From the NCBI GenBank assembly GCA_963842835.1, contig CAWJIB010000003.1, positions 62,001 to 126,000 on the forward strand: 64,000 nt of DNA, in the 5' to 3' direction. The stretch is from Roseiarcus sp963842835 (GTDB taxonomy: Bacteria; Pseudomonadota; Alphaproteobacteria; Rhizobiales; Beijerinckiaceae). Every line of letters begins with the position of its first letter. Within the stretch, counting starts at the first letter, position 1. Below are positions 33,840 through 43,511 of this stretch, piece after piece. Made by a program: the position numbers and the translations under genes. The notes beneath the pieces were generated by a model that searched no databases, had not been told where the DNA came from, and saw only the letters and a list, made by a program, of their open reading frames with translations.

Positions 33840-35246
33840 TCACGCGTTGGCCGTGCGCGTCGGCGGTTCGGGCCAGACGCGCGCCTCGGGAGCGCGCATC
33901 GCCTCGAACGCCATGGAGACGGCGAGCACGCCGAGGTCGTCGAAGCGACGGCCGACGATCTGCAGGCCGATGGGCAGGCCCTCGTCGCTGTAGCCGCAAT
34001 TGATCGTCGCGGCCGGCTGCTCCGACATATTGAAGGCGACGGTGAAGCCGATGTGCGGAAAAGGATTGAGCGGATCGTCGCTCGGCGAGGCCAATTCGGC
34101 GGAATAGGCCGTGATCGGCGCGGTGGGCGACAGCACGAAATCGTAAGGCAGCGTCGCCATGACCGCCGCCTTGCGCATCGCCATGATCTGGCTGAAGCCG
34201 TGGAACAAGGCTTCGCCGCTGAGCCCCGTCGCCGACTCGGCCCAGGCGCGGATGAACGGCAGAACCTTGTCGCGCCGCTCGGGCGGCAAGGCGCGAATGT
34301 CGATCAGCGCGCGCATGCGCCAGAATTGGTCGAGCCCGTCGAGCATCTCCTGGGTCAGAAACGGCGCGAGCGGCTCGACGATCGCGCCGGCGGCCGCGAA
34401 GTCGCGCGCCGCGCGCTCGACCGCCGCGCGCACCGGCGCCGTTGCAGCGACGCCGCAGCCGGCCTCCATGAGCAAGCCGACGCGCATGCCGCTGAGATCG
34501 GCCGGCTCGACGCGCCAATCGAGATTCTGCGTCGGCAGGCTCGTATAGTCGCGCGCGTCCGGTTGGGAGAGCGTAGCCATCATCAGGGCCGCGTCGATGA
34601 CGCCGCGCGTCAGCGGCCCGGCGACGCGCCCGACATAGGGCGGATCGATCGGCACCCGCCCGCCGCTCGGCTTCAGCCCGAAGAGCCCGCACCAACCCGC
34701 AGGCAGGCGCACCGAGCCGCCGATGTCGGTGCCCAGGTGCAGCGGGCCATAGCCGGCCGCCGCCGCCGCCGCCGCTCCGGCCGACGACCCGCCGGGATTG
34801 CGGTCAAGCTTCCAGGGGTTGCGCGCCAGCGCATGAAAGCTCGAAAGGCCCGACGACAACATGCCGTAGTCCGGCATCGTCGTCTTGGCGAAGATTATGG
34901 CGCCGGCTTCGCGCAATCGCGCCGCGGGCGGCGCGTCGGCGGCGGCCGGCGTGAGCTCGCTCGCCGCCGTGCCCAGAGGAATCGGCTCGTCCTTGGTGGC
35001 GATGTTCTCCTTGACGGTTGTCGGCACGCCGTCGAGCGGCCCGAGCGGCGCGCCGCGCCGCCAGCGCTCCTCGGACGCGCGCGCCTCGCTGAGCGCCCGC
35101 TCCGGCGCCAGGAGATAGGTCGCGTGGATATGCGGCTCGAAGGCCGCCACGCGCTGCAGTACGTCGCGCATCGCCTCGACCGGCGACAGGGCGCCGCTGC
35201 GATAAGCGTCGAGCAGCGCGGCGGCGCTCAGTTCAAAAGGGCGCAT
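33840..35246 (-). CDS. Amidase-signature family hydrolase
   Basis: 468 residues. Ser-Ser-Lys catalytic triad is visible: Lys in GVPTTVKENI (about 80), the cis-Ser in LGTDIGGSVRLPA (about 175) and the Gly-rich GGSSAGAAAAAAAG (about 150) preceding it. Hydrolyses an amide, with ammonia or amine release; substrate unknown. 46 bp downstream of an oligopeptide-type binding protein gene on the same strand, so transporter-delivered amides or peptides are plausible substrates. Confidence 0.88.
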   Translation of the reverse strand: MRPFELSAAALLDAYRSGALSPVEAMRDVLQRVAAFEPHIHATYLLAPERALSEARASEERWRRGAPLGPLDGVPTTVKENIATKDEPIPLGTAASELTPAAADAPPAARLREAGAIIFAKTTMPDYGMLSSGLSSFHALARNPWKLDRNPGGSSAGAAAAAAAGYGPLHLGTDIGGSVRLPAGWCGLFGLKPSGGRVPIDPPYVGRVAGPLTRGVIDAALMMATLSQPDARDYTSLPTQNLDWRVEPADLSGMRVGLLMEAGCGVAATAPVRAAVERAARDFAAAGAIVEPLAPFLTQEMLDGLDQFWRMRALIDIRALPPERRDKVLPFIRAWAESATGLSGEALFHGFSQIMAMRKAAVMATLPYDFVLSPTAPITAYSAELASPSDDPLNPFPHIGFTVAFNMSEQPAATINCGYSDEGLPIGLQIVGRRFDDLGVLAVSMAFEAMRAPEARVWPEPPTRTANA

Positions 35247-35292
35247 CGGGCTTTCACGTGAGCTGTCGATCGGAGCGGCAAGTCGTCCGTTG

Positions 35293-36792
35293 CTACTTCC
35301 ACGAAAGCGCCGAGAGGTCGTTGACGAAGATCGGCGCGTTCTTCCACAGGCCGTTCAGCTTCGCGTCGGCGACCACGATGTTCGGGAGCTGGAAGAGAAA
35401 CGCGTTGACGCTGTCGTCGGCGATTCTGCGCTGCGCCTCGCCGATCGCCTTCTTGAAGGCGTCGAGGTCCGGCGCCGCCTCGAGCCGCGCGAAAATGTCG
35501 CGGAAGGCTTGGCTGTCGTATTGGAAATAGTAGTCGGGATTGGCGTAGATGCCGATGTCGAGCGGCTCGACGTGGCTGATGATGGTCAGATCGAAGGTCT
35601 TGCCCTTGTAAACGCCCGACAGCCATTGCGCCCATTCGACGTTCTCGATCTTCGCTTCGATGCCGACCTCGGCGAGTTCCGCGGCGATGACCTCGCCGCC
35701 TTTGCGCGCATATTCGGGCGGCGGCAAGGTCAGCGTCAGCTTGAGCGGCGTCTCGACGCCGGCCGCCTTGAGCAAGGCCTTCGCCTTGGCGGGGTCATGC
35801 GGATATTGCCCGGTGAGATCGACGTAGCCGGGATCGTTGGGCGTGAGGTGGCTGCCGATCGGCGTGCCGAATCCGTTCATCGCGCCGTCGATGATCGCCT
35901 TGCGGTCGATCGCGTAAGCGATCGCCTGGCGAACGCGCAGGTCGTCGAGCGGCTTGCGCTTGTTGTTGATCCCCAGGATCGTCTTGCCCTCGGTGCCGCC
36001 GATCAACACCTGGAAGCGCGGATCGCTCTGGAATTGCGCGATGTTTTGGATGCTGGCGAAGCGGGGGAAGGCGTCGATGTCGCCGGCGAGCATCGCCGCG
36101 ACCGCCGCGGAAGGGTCGCTGATGAAGCGGAACGTCGCATGCGCGATCGCGATCTTGCCCGCATCGCGGAAGCCGTCCCATCTGTCGAGGGTGACCGACG
36201 AACCTTTGTTCCACGCGGCGAGCTTGTAGGGGCCGGTGCCGACCGGATTGGTCGCCTCGGTCGCGGCGCTCTTTTCGTCGACGATGACCGCCGTGTTCAA
36301 GCCGAGATGAAACAAAGCTTCGAAGCTCGGAGCCTTGAACTTGAGCGTGACGACATCGGGATCGCTCGCGTCTATCAACTCGATCGAGGCGAAGAAGGCT
36401 TTCTCCTTATTGGTCAATTCCTTGGCCGCGGCGCGCTCGAAGGAGAATTTCACGTCCTTAGAGGAAAGCGTCTCGCCGTCCTGGAACTTGACGCCCTTGC
36501 GCAAAGTGAAGGTCAGCGTCCTGAGGTCGGGCGAGAAGCTCCATTTTTCCGCCAGCAACGGCGTGACGGAGAAATCGGCCTCGATCTTCGTCAGTCCCTC
36601 GAAGATGTTGTAATGCGTGATTTCGCCGATCGCGGCGGCGGCCCCTGCGGTCGGATCGAGCCCCGGCGGTTCGAGCACCATGCCGATCGTCACGCTGTCC
36701 TTCGAGGCGGCGGCGAGCGCGGGAATGGCGAGCGCGCTCGAAGCCGCGAAGACGGCGCCGAGGGCGAGAATGAAGCGGGAGGGTGATCGCAT
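35293..36792 (-). CDS. ABC transporter substrate-binding protein, oligopeptide/dipeptide type (SBP_bac_5)
   Basis: 499 residues. Sec signal peptide (RFILALGAVFAASSALAIPALA), then the cluster-C binding-protein start VTIGMVLEPPGLDPTAGAAA, WSFSPDLRTLTFTLRKGVKFQDGE and the AYAIDRKAIIDGAM segment. Periplasmic receptor for peptides, amides or similar. Its membrane and ATPase partners are not adjacent; a complete permease/ATPase set of the same class lies at 43.5-47.2 kb on the same strand, separated by glycan genes. Confidence 0.9.
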   Translation of the reverse strand: MRSPSRFILALGAVFAASSALAIPALAAASKDSVTIGMVLEPPGLDPTAGAAAAIGEITHYNIFEGLTKIEADFSVTPLLAEKWSFSPDLRTLTFTLRKGVKFQDGETLSSKDVKFSFERAAAKELTNKEKAFFASIELIDASDPDVVTLKFKAPSFEALFHLGLNTAVIVDEKSAATEATNPVGTGPYKLAAWNKGSSVTLDRWDGFRDAGKIAIAHATFRFISDPSAAVAAMLAGDIDAFPRFASIQNIAQFQSDPRFQVLIGGTEGKTILGINNKRKPLDDLRVRQAIAYAIDRKAIIDGAMNGFGTPIGSHLTPNDPGYVDLTGQYPHDPAKAKALLKAAGVETPLKLTLTLPPPEYARKGGEVIAAELAEVGIEAKIENVEWAQWLSGVYKGKTFDLTIISHVEPLDIGIYANPDYYFQYDSQAFRDIFARLEAAPDLDAFKKAIGEAQRRIADDSVNAFLFQLPNIVVADAKLNGLWKNAPIFVNDLSALSWK

Positions 36793-37076
36793 GCGACGCT
36801 CCTTGAGGTGGACGCAAGGGAGCCGGACAATAGCACCCGGCGCCGCGCCGGCGTCAAGCGGCGGCGCGTCCGTTTGCGCTTTGCGATTTCGGCTGCGAGC
36901 GGTCGTACGCGATGGTCTTGCGATGGCCCGTGTAGAGCCGACGGCGAAGGCCGATCGCCGCCCTGTGGCCTTCCGACATTGCTCGCGAACATGTTGGCGG
37001 CGGTCGGGGTTGCCAGGAAGGCGAAATCGTCGCAGGTCTGCGCCGTCACTGGCGGCGATCCGCCGTAAGTCGGTTT

Positions 37077-39173
37077 ATGCGCCCGGGCGAGATGGTCGAG
37101 TTTGACAAGGTAAGCAAGCTCTTGGTGGCGGCGCTGGCGACAGCCGTCGCCGTGCTGGTGGCGGCGCGATTGGCGGCGTCGGGCGATGTCTCGCTGACCG
37201 TCTGGGGCGACCGCGACCTATGGCGGGCCTTGTCCGCACCCTATCACTGGCCGCTGTTCGGGCCGGAAAGCAACGGCGGCGCGCGCAGCCCCGGAGGCGC
37301 CTTCTATCTGCTGCTGGCGGCGATTTTGGCCGTCGGCCGGAACGTGGCGATGGTCAATATTGGCGTCGTTTTGCTGTTCGCCGCGTCGATCCTGCTTATC
37401 GGCGTTTTCTTCGCCCGCAGAGTATCCTCGTTGGCCGGCGCCTTGATCGCCGCCGCCCTGGCCGGTTCGGTTGTCTTGGGCTGGACGTTGGGGGTGTGGA
37501 ACCCCGGCTTCATCCTGATCTTCGCCACGGCGGCGACGGTGTTCGGCTATGCCTTCCTCGCTGGCGGGGGCGCGCTGCCTTTGGGCCTGGCCGCCGCCGC
37601 CCTGGCGATCGGCATGCAGATACACCTGCAGATTATCCAGGTGGCGGTGGGGTTGATCTTGGCCACCGTGATCTATCGCCCCGCGCTGAACTGGCGTCAC
37701 GCCGTCGCCCTGTTCCTTGGTCTGGCCATTCCCTTTTTGCCCAATATCCTGTCGGGCGAGGCCCGCCTGCTTGAGACGGCGGCGGCGTTGCCGGGCGACG
37801 CGGTCAACAATTACGTGTTCTGGGAGGTCGCGCGGCTGTGGTCGAAGGCGGAGCTGTTCACCGACCTGTTCGGAGGCGCCGCCGGCGAATTCGCCAGCCA
37901 CGGCCCGTTGGTCTGGGCGCCCCTGCTGGCCAGCGACCTATTGGCGCTGCTGCTGGCGGCCGGGGCGGCTATCGCGACGATTTGGCCGCGGCGCAAAGCT
38001 TTCGGCGGCGCGCCGGTTGGTCTGTTTGCGCTGATCCTCCTCGTCACCGCCATGACTGCCTTGGTTTCCGACCTGCTGCCCCGCCACATGGTGGCGGTGA
38101 CCCCCGCCGCGGCCGCCCTCGTCGGCTTGGCCGGGGAGCGGCTGTCGGTCGCCCTGAGCCGGCGAGGGCCGGTCGCCCAGGCTGGCGCTGCGGTCCTCTG
38201 CGTCTTGTTCGCGCTCCGGCCGCTGGCGGCCGGCTTCGCCGGATTCGCCCCGACCCCCTTTCAGATGGATTCGTTGGCCGCGCAGAGCGAGATCGCCGCC
38301 GCGCTCAAGCCGGCCTTCTACGCCGATCGCGACGCCTTCGAAGCCCATGTCGCCGAGTTCCGCCTCGTCAATTCGCGCCATTGGCGAGTGGCCTCCAACG
38401 GCATCCTCAACCACATGTCGTTCCTCTACGAGACCTTCCCAGCGACGAAAGCGGGCGCCAACCGCGAGGATTGCCTAGCGGTCGTCGCCAAGACGGACGC
38501 CGACGGCGACCTACGCAAAGGGCTGACCGCGTCGCCGTCATTGGCCGGGCTCGGCGCGATTTTTCGCGAGCCGGAAGCCGAGAGCGCGCATTTCCTCTAC
38601 TTTCCCTACACCACGCGCGATGGCAATTGCCTGAAGACCTTCCCCAACGGCTACATTCCCACCGCCTTCGAGGCGGCTCACCTGACGGCGGACGCCGCCG
38701 CTGCGGCGAAGGTCGGGGATGGCGAGGCAATGTTCGCCGTATCCCAGCCGGGCCGCCGCGATCCCATCGGCGTCGAAATCCGGCGCGAGGGCTCCGGCTA
38801 TGTCGCGACGTTGCACGGTCGCCTGCTGCGTGGCTATACCGGGCTGTATTTCCGCTCGATCGTCGCCCCTGTGGTGTGCTTTGCCGGCGACAGCCAGGTC
38901 CATCCGGTCCGCTTCGACAACGTCACCGTGGGATCGCCGCAGCGCGCCGCCCTGGCTCCCTGGCGTTCGCCCACATTCGCGCTGCCGGATGGGCGCTACC
39001 GGGTGTGGCTGATCGGCTCCGACGGACGGCAGCCGATCGCCATCCGCGACGCCCTCGGCGAGCTGTCGGTTCCCGCCATGGAGGCGGCGGCGCCGTCGCC
39101 GGGCGTCGCCGAGCCGCCGCCGCAGGCGTGCTTCGGCGACGACCGACCCGCTATTTCAGGGGGAGATCGCTGA
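37077..39173 (+). CDS. Large integral membrane protein, probable GT-C type glycosyltransferase
   Basis: 698 residues; ATG 37092 is an alternative start. About ten to twelve hydrophobic helices (15-390), then a soluble, probably periplasmic region of about 300 residues. An acidic first loop (WGDRDLWRA, then GPESNGGARSPGG) is in the place of the catalytic Asp of GT-C/PMT enzymes. This points to transfer of a sugar from a polyprenyl carrier, but no family signature is decisive. Convergent with, and overlapping by 23 bp, the GtrA-methyltransferase gene. 284-bp upstream spacer shows no other gene. Confidence 0.6.
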   Translation: MRPGEMVEFDKVSKLLVAALATAVAVLVAARLAASGDVSLTVWGDRDLWRALSAPYHWPLFGPESNGGARSPGGAFYLLLAAILAVGRNVAMVNIGVVLLFAASILLIGVFFARRVSSLAGALIAAALAGSVVLGWTLGVWNPGFILIFATAATVFGYAFLAGGGALPLGLAAAALAIGMQIHLQIIQVAVGLILATVIYRPALNWRHAVALFLGLAIPFLPNILSGEARLLETAAALPGDAVNNYVFWEVARLWSKAELFTDLFGGAAGEFASHGPLVWAPLLASDLLALLLAAGAAIATIWPRRKAFGGAPVGLFALILLVTAMTALVSDLLPRHMVAVTPAAAALVGLAGERLSVALSRRGPVAQAGAAVLCVLFALRPLAAGFAGFAPTPFQMDSLAAQSEIAAALKPAFYADRDAFEAHVAEFRLVNSRHWRVASNGILNHMSFLYETFPATKAGANREDCLAVVAKTDADGDLRKGLTASPSLAGLGAIFREPEAESAHFLYFPYTTRDGNCLKTFPNGYIPTAFEAAHLTADAAAAAKVGDGEAMFAVSQPGRRDPIGVEIRREGSGYVATLHGRLLRGYTGLYFRSIVAPVVCFAGDSQVHPVRFDNVTVGSPQRAALAPWRSPTFALPDGRYRVWLIGSDGRQPIAIRDALGELSVPAMEAAAPSPGVAEPPPQACFGDDRPAISGGDR

Positions 39174-40344
39174 CGAAGACGCCGAAACGCAGCAGCGGGT
39201 GGCGGAAGACGGTCAGCCCGCCAATTCCCTGGCGGTCGGCGATGGCGGCGATCTCCGCCAACTCGTGATAGCGGGGCACGTAGCCGCCGTTCTTCCAGCC
39301 ATAGGAGAATTGGACGTAGGCGCGGTGCACAAGCTGCGCCGCCGAGCGGCGCCGCTCCGAGAACGTGTGGAGGCACGACCCCAGACGGCCGAGGCTCAAC
39401 AGGTGGTCCAGTTCAGCCGGAGCGAGCCAATCGACCAGGCCGAGCGAGATCACCAGGGCGTCGCCCTGGGGCGGCAGGTCGGCGACCGCGGCGACAGCGA
39501 AGCGCATGGCCTCGCCGCGCGGCGAGTCGGCGGCTCGTTGCTCGGCTCGGGCGATCGCCGCCTCCGAGAGGTCGTAGCCCTGGTAGGAGGCGGCGCCCAG
39601 CGCCAGCAGCCGCTCGGCCAGCAGGCCGGAGCCGCAGCCCACTTCGACGACGCGCCGACCGGCGAGGTGCGGCGCAAGCAACCGAGCGCAGACGTCCAGG
39701 CGGAAACGCAGCGACGAGGAAACGCGGCCGGCCAGACCTTCGATGAGATCGGGCGCCGCGGCGCCGCCGTAACGGCTGGCCTCCCAGCCGAGGATCTTGG
39801 CGTTCCAGAACGCTTTGGGGTCGGGGGCGGGCCGGGCGGCGACGCCATCGGGCGGCCAAATCGTCTTTCGTCGGCTTGCCGTCATTGACGCGACGGCCAA
39901 GGGGCCACAGGCCCCGCCCGCCGAGGGGCTCGCCCGGACAAGGAATCGAGCCAGCCCGGCCCGGGCATGAAACACGTAGGAATTCATCGCCACGAAGTTG
40001 ATCACGAAGCAGCTGAGATCGGTAGCCAGCTTGCTGGGATAGGGAGGGAGCGTCAGAGCTTCAGTCAACAGCCGAAACAGCGCCACCGACACGGCGTAGC
40101 TGAGGGCGTATAGCAGCAGGAAGCGCCGTCCCTGCTGGGTCAGCGCGATCTGCCGGTTGGCGCCCCAGGTCCAGTAGCGATTGCCGAGGAAGGAGAGCAG
40201 CCCGCCGGCGACGCGCGCGGCCATCAGGCTGGTCAACGGGGCGAGTCCGATGACCGAGGCGAGCAGGACGAAGAGCAGCCAGTCGCCGCCAGCCGCCAGC
40301 AGTGCAACCGAAAAATAGCGGCTGAAGCGCAGCGCCGCCTTCAT
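39151..40344 (-). CDS. GtrA-like membrane domain fused to SAM-dependent methyltransferase
   Basis: 397 residues from ATG 40344 (overlaps the previous stop, ATGA). Residues 1-130: four hydrophobic helices with the GtrA hallmark SFLGNRYWTWG and NFVAMNSYVFHAR; GtrA proteins flip or accompany undecaprenyl-linked sugars. Residues about 170-397: class I methyltransferase with motif I VVEVGCGSGLLAERLL, acidic YDLSEAAI and a late WKNGGYVPRYHEL. The frame runs through both without a stop, joined by a 30-residue basic linker. Suggests modification of a lipid-linked glycan by methylation at the membrane; function inferred from domains. Confidence 0.78.
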   Translation of the reverse strand: MKAALRFSRYFSVALLAAGGDWLLFVLLASVIGLAPLTSLMAARVAGGLLSFLGNRYWTWGANRQIALTQQGRRFLLLYALSYAVSVALFRLLTEALTLPPYPSKLATDLSCFVINFVAMNSYVFHARAGLARFLVRASPSAGGACGPLAVASMTASRRKTIWPPDGVAARPAPDPKAFWNAKILGWEASRYGGAAAPDLIEGLAGRVSSSLRFRLDVCARLLAPHLAGRRVVEVGCGSGLLAERLLALGAASYQGYDLSEAAIARAEQRAADSPRGEAMRFAVAAVADLPPQGDALVISLGLVDWLAPAELDHLLSLGRLGSCLHTFSERRRSAAQLVHRAYVQFSYGWKNGGYVPRYHELAEIAAIADRQGIGGLTVFRHPLLRFGVFVSDLPLK

Positions 40345-41426
40345 TGCCGTCGTCCCGCCGCCAGGTCCAGGATCAGTTCGGCGCTGCGCTCGGCGCCGTT
40401 GGCGAGGGCGGGCAGGGCGCCGTAGGCGCTGCGGAATTCGCCGATGCGCCGCAGCGCTGCGTCGATGGCCTCCTCCAGCCCCTCTTCGGCGGCGACCATA
40501 CCTACTCCCAGCCGACGGACGCTTTCGCCGTTGGCCCATTGCTCGGCATGGCGCGGCACTGGGATCACCACCATCGGCTTGCGCAGGAACAGCGCTTCGC
40601 TGACCGCGCTGAAGCCGCCGTTGACCACCACCAGGTCGGCGTTGCGCATCAGCGTCAGCGAATCGCGCACCTTGCCATGATAGAAGACGCCGTCGGGGAC
40701 CGCCCGGCCGCTCGGCGCCTGGCGGCCAACCACGTCAATGATCAAGCCGGGGCGTTCGCGCTCGATCGCCACCGGGCTGCCGAACACCGAGCCCGACAGC
40801 ATCACCAGCGCTCGTTCGGGTCGGCCGCTCCGCGCCGGCTGCGGACGGCAGGCGGCGCGGACGATGGGCCCGACCCGGCGAAACGGCCCGGCTTCGGCCG
40901 TGTCGGCGGGGTCCAGGCGCGGGCTGATCGCCAAGTCGGGGAGCGCGCGATGGAACAGATAGTCGCTCAGCTCGACCGCGAGAAACTGCGGCAGCACCGC
41001 GGCCGGCCATCCGCCTGCGACCATCCGCCGCGCCACCATGTCGGAATTGTTGATGGCCGCCAGCGGCAGCCCGGCGCGGCGCACCGGCCGAAGCGAATAG
41101 ATCGAGTCGGCGACCACCGCCGCCGGCCGGAAGCGGGCGATGGCGTCGGCGACGACCGCCTCCGCGCGGCGGATGGCTCCGAGCATGGCGCCGGCCTGGG
41201 ACAGGGTGGCCGCGATATTGATCCGCCCCGCCTTCTGGCCGTAGCGCAGCGAGGGAATCTCGGTGATGCGGCCGACTTCCGGCTTGTCGGCGAAGAACCA
41301 CAGGCCGTTGTCCGAGGTCGCCACCTCGACCTCGGCGCCGGCGGCCAGCAATTGCTGGATGACGGCGTAGGAACGCGTGGAATTGCCCAAGCCCAGGCCG
41401 TTGATCAACAGCAGGATGCGGCTCAT
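40341..41426 (-). CDS. MurG/GT28-like glycosyltransferase
   Basis: 361 residues, GT-B fold. N-terminal ILLLINGLGLGNSTRSYAVIQQL is the acceptor-side Gly-rich loop; the C-terminal domain has VVVNGGFSAVSEALFLRKPMVVIPVPRHAEQ (in pieces), the GT28-type nucleotide-sugar site. Cytosolic or membrane-associated. Overlaps both neighbours by 4 bp, forming a tight operon with the two methyltransferase genes. Acceptor unknown, likely a lipid carrier or lipid glycan. Confidence 0.8.
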   Translation of the reverse strand: MSRILLLINGLGLGNSTRSYAVIQQLLAAGAEVEVATSDNGLWFFADKPEVGRITEIPSLRYGQKAGRINIAATLSQAGAMLGAIRRAEAVVADAIARFRPAAVVADSIYSLRPVRRAGLPLAAINNSDMVARRMVAGGWPAAVLPQFLAVELSDYLFHRALPDLAISPRLDPADTAEAGPFRRVGPIVRAACRPQPARSGRPERALVMLSGSVFGSPVAIERERPGLIIDVVGRQAPSGRAVPDGVFYHGKVRDSLTLMRNADLVVVNGGFSAVSEALFLRKPMVVIPVPRHAEQWANGESVRRLGVGMVAAEEGLEEAIDAALRRIGEFRSAYGALPALANGAERSAELILDLAAGRRQ

Positions 41427-42043
41427 CGCGCGACCATGGCGTGGACGTCGCCGTAGGGGAACACGGCCTGCGACCTCAGCAGGACCAGCCCGGCCCGCTC
41501 GGCCAGCTCAGCGAAGCCTAGGCGATCGAACAGTGTGATGGCGAAGCCGTGGCGGCGATGGAAGCGGCGGTAGAGGCGGCCTGCGAAATTGTCGGGAGGG
41601 ACCAGCGCCACCATCCGGCCGCCCGGTTCCAGGTGACGACGCGCATTGGCCAGCACGGCGATCGGATCGGCGACGAATTCCAGCAGGCCGGCGAGCAGCG
41701 CGAGCTGGAAACGGCGGTCCAGGGCGACGGTCGCGGCGTCGCCGACGACCGTCTCGATACGGGGATCGGCGATGGCGGCGATCATCGCCGGCGAGGCGTC
41801 GACGGCGACCACCGGGCGGGCGCCGGCCTGGACCAGGCGAATGGCGTAGAAACCGGCGCCGCAGCCGAGATCGAGGGCCGCGCGATCCTTGACCTCGCCG
41901 GCCATCGCCGCCAGCGTCGCCGCCTCGCGCCGGCGTTGCCAAGCCCACAGGCCGGTGGCGGAGGCGGCGCCGTAGTCGGATGACCGCTGCTGGAAATAGG
42001 CAAGCACGGGGGGCAAGTCACGTCGGCTCGAACCAATTGGCAT
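41423..42043 (-). CDS. Class I SAM-dependent methyltransferase
   Basis: 206 residues from ATG 42043 (GAAAGAGG upstream). Motif I ALDLGCGAGFYAIRLVQAGA, then VAVDASPAMI and ALLAGLLEFVADP (motif II/post). First gene of the methyltransferase-glycosyltransferase-GtrA operon. The YFQQRSSDYG start resembles small-molecule and porphyrin O-methyltransferases, but operon context favours a glycan or lipid acceptor. The upstream 253-bp spacer (42044-42296) shows no gene. Confidence 0.78.
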   Translation of the reverse strand: MPIGSSRRDLPPVLAYFQQRSSDYGAASATGLWAWQRRREAATLAAMAGEVKDRAALDLGCGAGFYAIRLVQAGARPVVAVDASPAMIAAIADPRIETVVGDAATVALDRRFQLALLAGLLEFVADPIAVLANARRHLEPGGRMVALVPPDNFAGRLYRRFHRRHGFAITLFDRLGFAELAERAGLVLLRSQAVFPYGDVHAMVAR

Positions 42044-42296
42044 GACCTCTTTCCCCTGCGCCGGACAAGGAAGGGCGGCGCCCAAGATCGTGTCCTGCTT
42101 GGCGATGCAGGAGCGGCGCGATCGTCGCGATGGCCGGCGGGGACCGGGTCGACCCGGCCGCCACGGCGGGCGCCGTCGCGGTCGAGTTATCGCTCAGCGG
42201 GGCGACGGTTTCCAGCTTCATATAAAGGGCGCGCGCCGCCGCCCGCGCATATGCGCGGCGACGATCTCGCGGGACTTGCGCAGCGGCGCGTCGGCG

Positions 42297-43163
42297 CTAC
42301 CGCCTGGACCAGGCCGCAAAGGCGCAACTGGCGGAGCTTTCAGCGCGCCGAATGCTCAGGATCTTGCGCGCAATTTCGTCGTTCTCCATTAACGCGGCAT
42401 ATTCGTCTTCGCGGCAGGCTGTGACCGGATCGAGCCGCGCCAGGGCGGCGTCGGCGAAGCCGGGATGACACATGACGAGATGACGCGGGCCGGGCGCCTT
42501 GATGAATTCGCCGAACTCGCGCTCGAATTCCTTCCTGCCGTGGAAGCGCGAGAATCCGGAGAATCCCACATTCGTCGCAAAGCCGGCGGCGTTCACCCGC
42601 GCGCCGAATCCAGCGCAAACGAACGCGACGGCCAGCGCCTTGCCGCGCGCAGCGCGTCTTCGCACGATGCGGGCGATGGAATCCGCGGGGTCGCGGACAA
42701 GCGGACGCCGTTCGCCGGAGAGGCCCCCGTAACGCCTGTTCAGGACCGTCAACAACGCCCGACGAATTTGCGGCAGCGCGTGAACGTGGTGATGGCCGTC
42801 GACATGGTCCGGCGAGACGCCGAGCGCGGCCTCAAAAAGGTCGAACTGCCGCTCGAACTCGGCGGTGATGGCGAGGACGTCGAGCTGTCCGCGAAGCGAT
42901 CCGGCGATGAGCTCGCGAAGCGCGAAGGGTCGCTGCTTTCCTGCAAAGGGCCGCAGCGTCAGATCGAGATGCAGACCGATCGCGACATGGCTTCGCCTCT
43001 TGGAAAGTTCCGGGGCCAGTTCCGGCCAGGCCGGCATCGACGCCATCGCCGAGACGGCCGTGAGACGCCGGGCGTCGACAAGGTTGAGCATCGCATTCGA
43101 GACGCCGTCGCTGATCGCGTAGTCGTCTGCGCAGAGGAGCATCTTCCCGTAAGGTTCCGACAC
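42297..43163 (-). CDS. ChbG/HpnK (YdjC-like) carbohydrate deacetylase
   Basis: 288 residues. Metal/catalytic motifs of the family: LLCADDYAISDGV (Asp-Asp), IGLHLDLTL (His), DGHHHVHALP (His pair) and VMCHPGF near the end. These enzymes deacetylate N-acetyl sugars on chito-oligosaccharides or hopanoid-linked glucosamine. In this glycan block a lipid- or polymer-linked N-acetylhexosamine is the likely substrate. No signal peptide, so cytosolic. Confidence 0.87.
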   Translation of the reverse strand: MSEPYGKMLLCADDYAISDGVSNAMLNLVDARRLTAVSAMASMPAWPELAPELSKRRSHVAIGLHLDLTLRPFAGKQRPFALRELIAGSLRGQLDVLAITAEFERQFDLFEAALGVSPDHVDGHHHVHALPQIRRALLTVLNRRYGGLSGERRPLVRDPADSIARIVRRRAARGKALAVAFVCAGFGARVNAAGFATNVGFSGFSRFHGRKEFEREFGEFIKAPGPRHLVMCHPGFADAALARLDPVTACREDEYAALMENDEIARKILSIRRAESSASCAFAAWSRR

Positions 43164-43511
43164 GTGACGAATTCTTCAGCTCTCAGCGCTCGCGGCGGCG
43201 TTCCGATCCGCGCCTCGCCGGCCGATCCTTTCGGCCGTGACGAATATCGGGCGACGCTCGGCCTCCTGGTAGACCCTTGCGAGTTATTCTCCAAGCGCGC
43301 TGAGAGAAAGGAGCTGGGCGCCGGCGAAGGATGGCGTCGACAGGATCGATGAGGGAAAGCCGGGCGCGTCGACGCTGAAAGCCAGCGTCTGAATCGCAAA
43401 ACACGCAGCGCAGGCGATCGCAGCGGTCGACGCCACGACGAGAACGACGCAACGCCGTCGAGGGTTCGCGCCGGCGCAAGGCGGCGGCGCGCTTCGGCAA
43501 GGCGGCGCACG
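43164..43511. other. 348-bp spacer, no gene seen
   Basis: Between the deacetylase start and the end of the ABC ATPase gene. Open frames here are short, arginine-rich and without ribosome sites. GC-rich throughout. No clear promoter, hairpin with T-run or repeat was recognised. It is one border of the glycan block that separates the peptide ABC genes from their binding protein. Confidence 0.5.

Noticed and set aside
33582..35261. Long plus-strand frame opposite the amidase
   Set aside because: Arg/Gln-rich antisense shadow; the minus-strand amidase has a complete catalytic triad.
42044..42296. Possible small gene in the spacer before the methyltransferase
   Set aside because: Only short Arg/Pro-rich frames without a ribosome site; nothing convincing on either strand.
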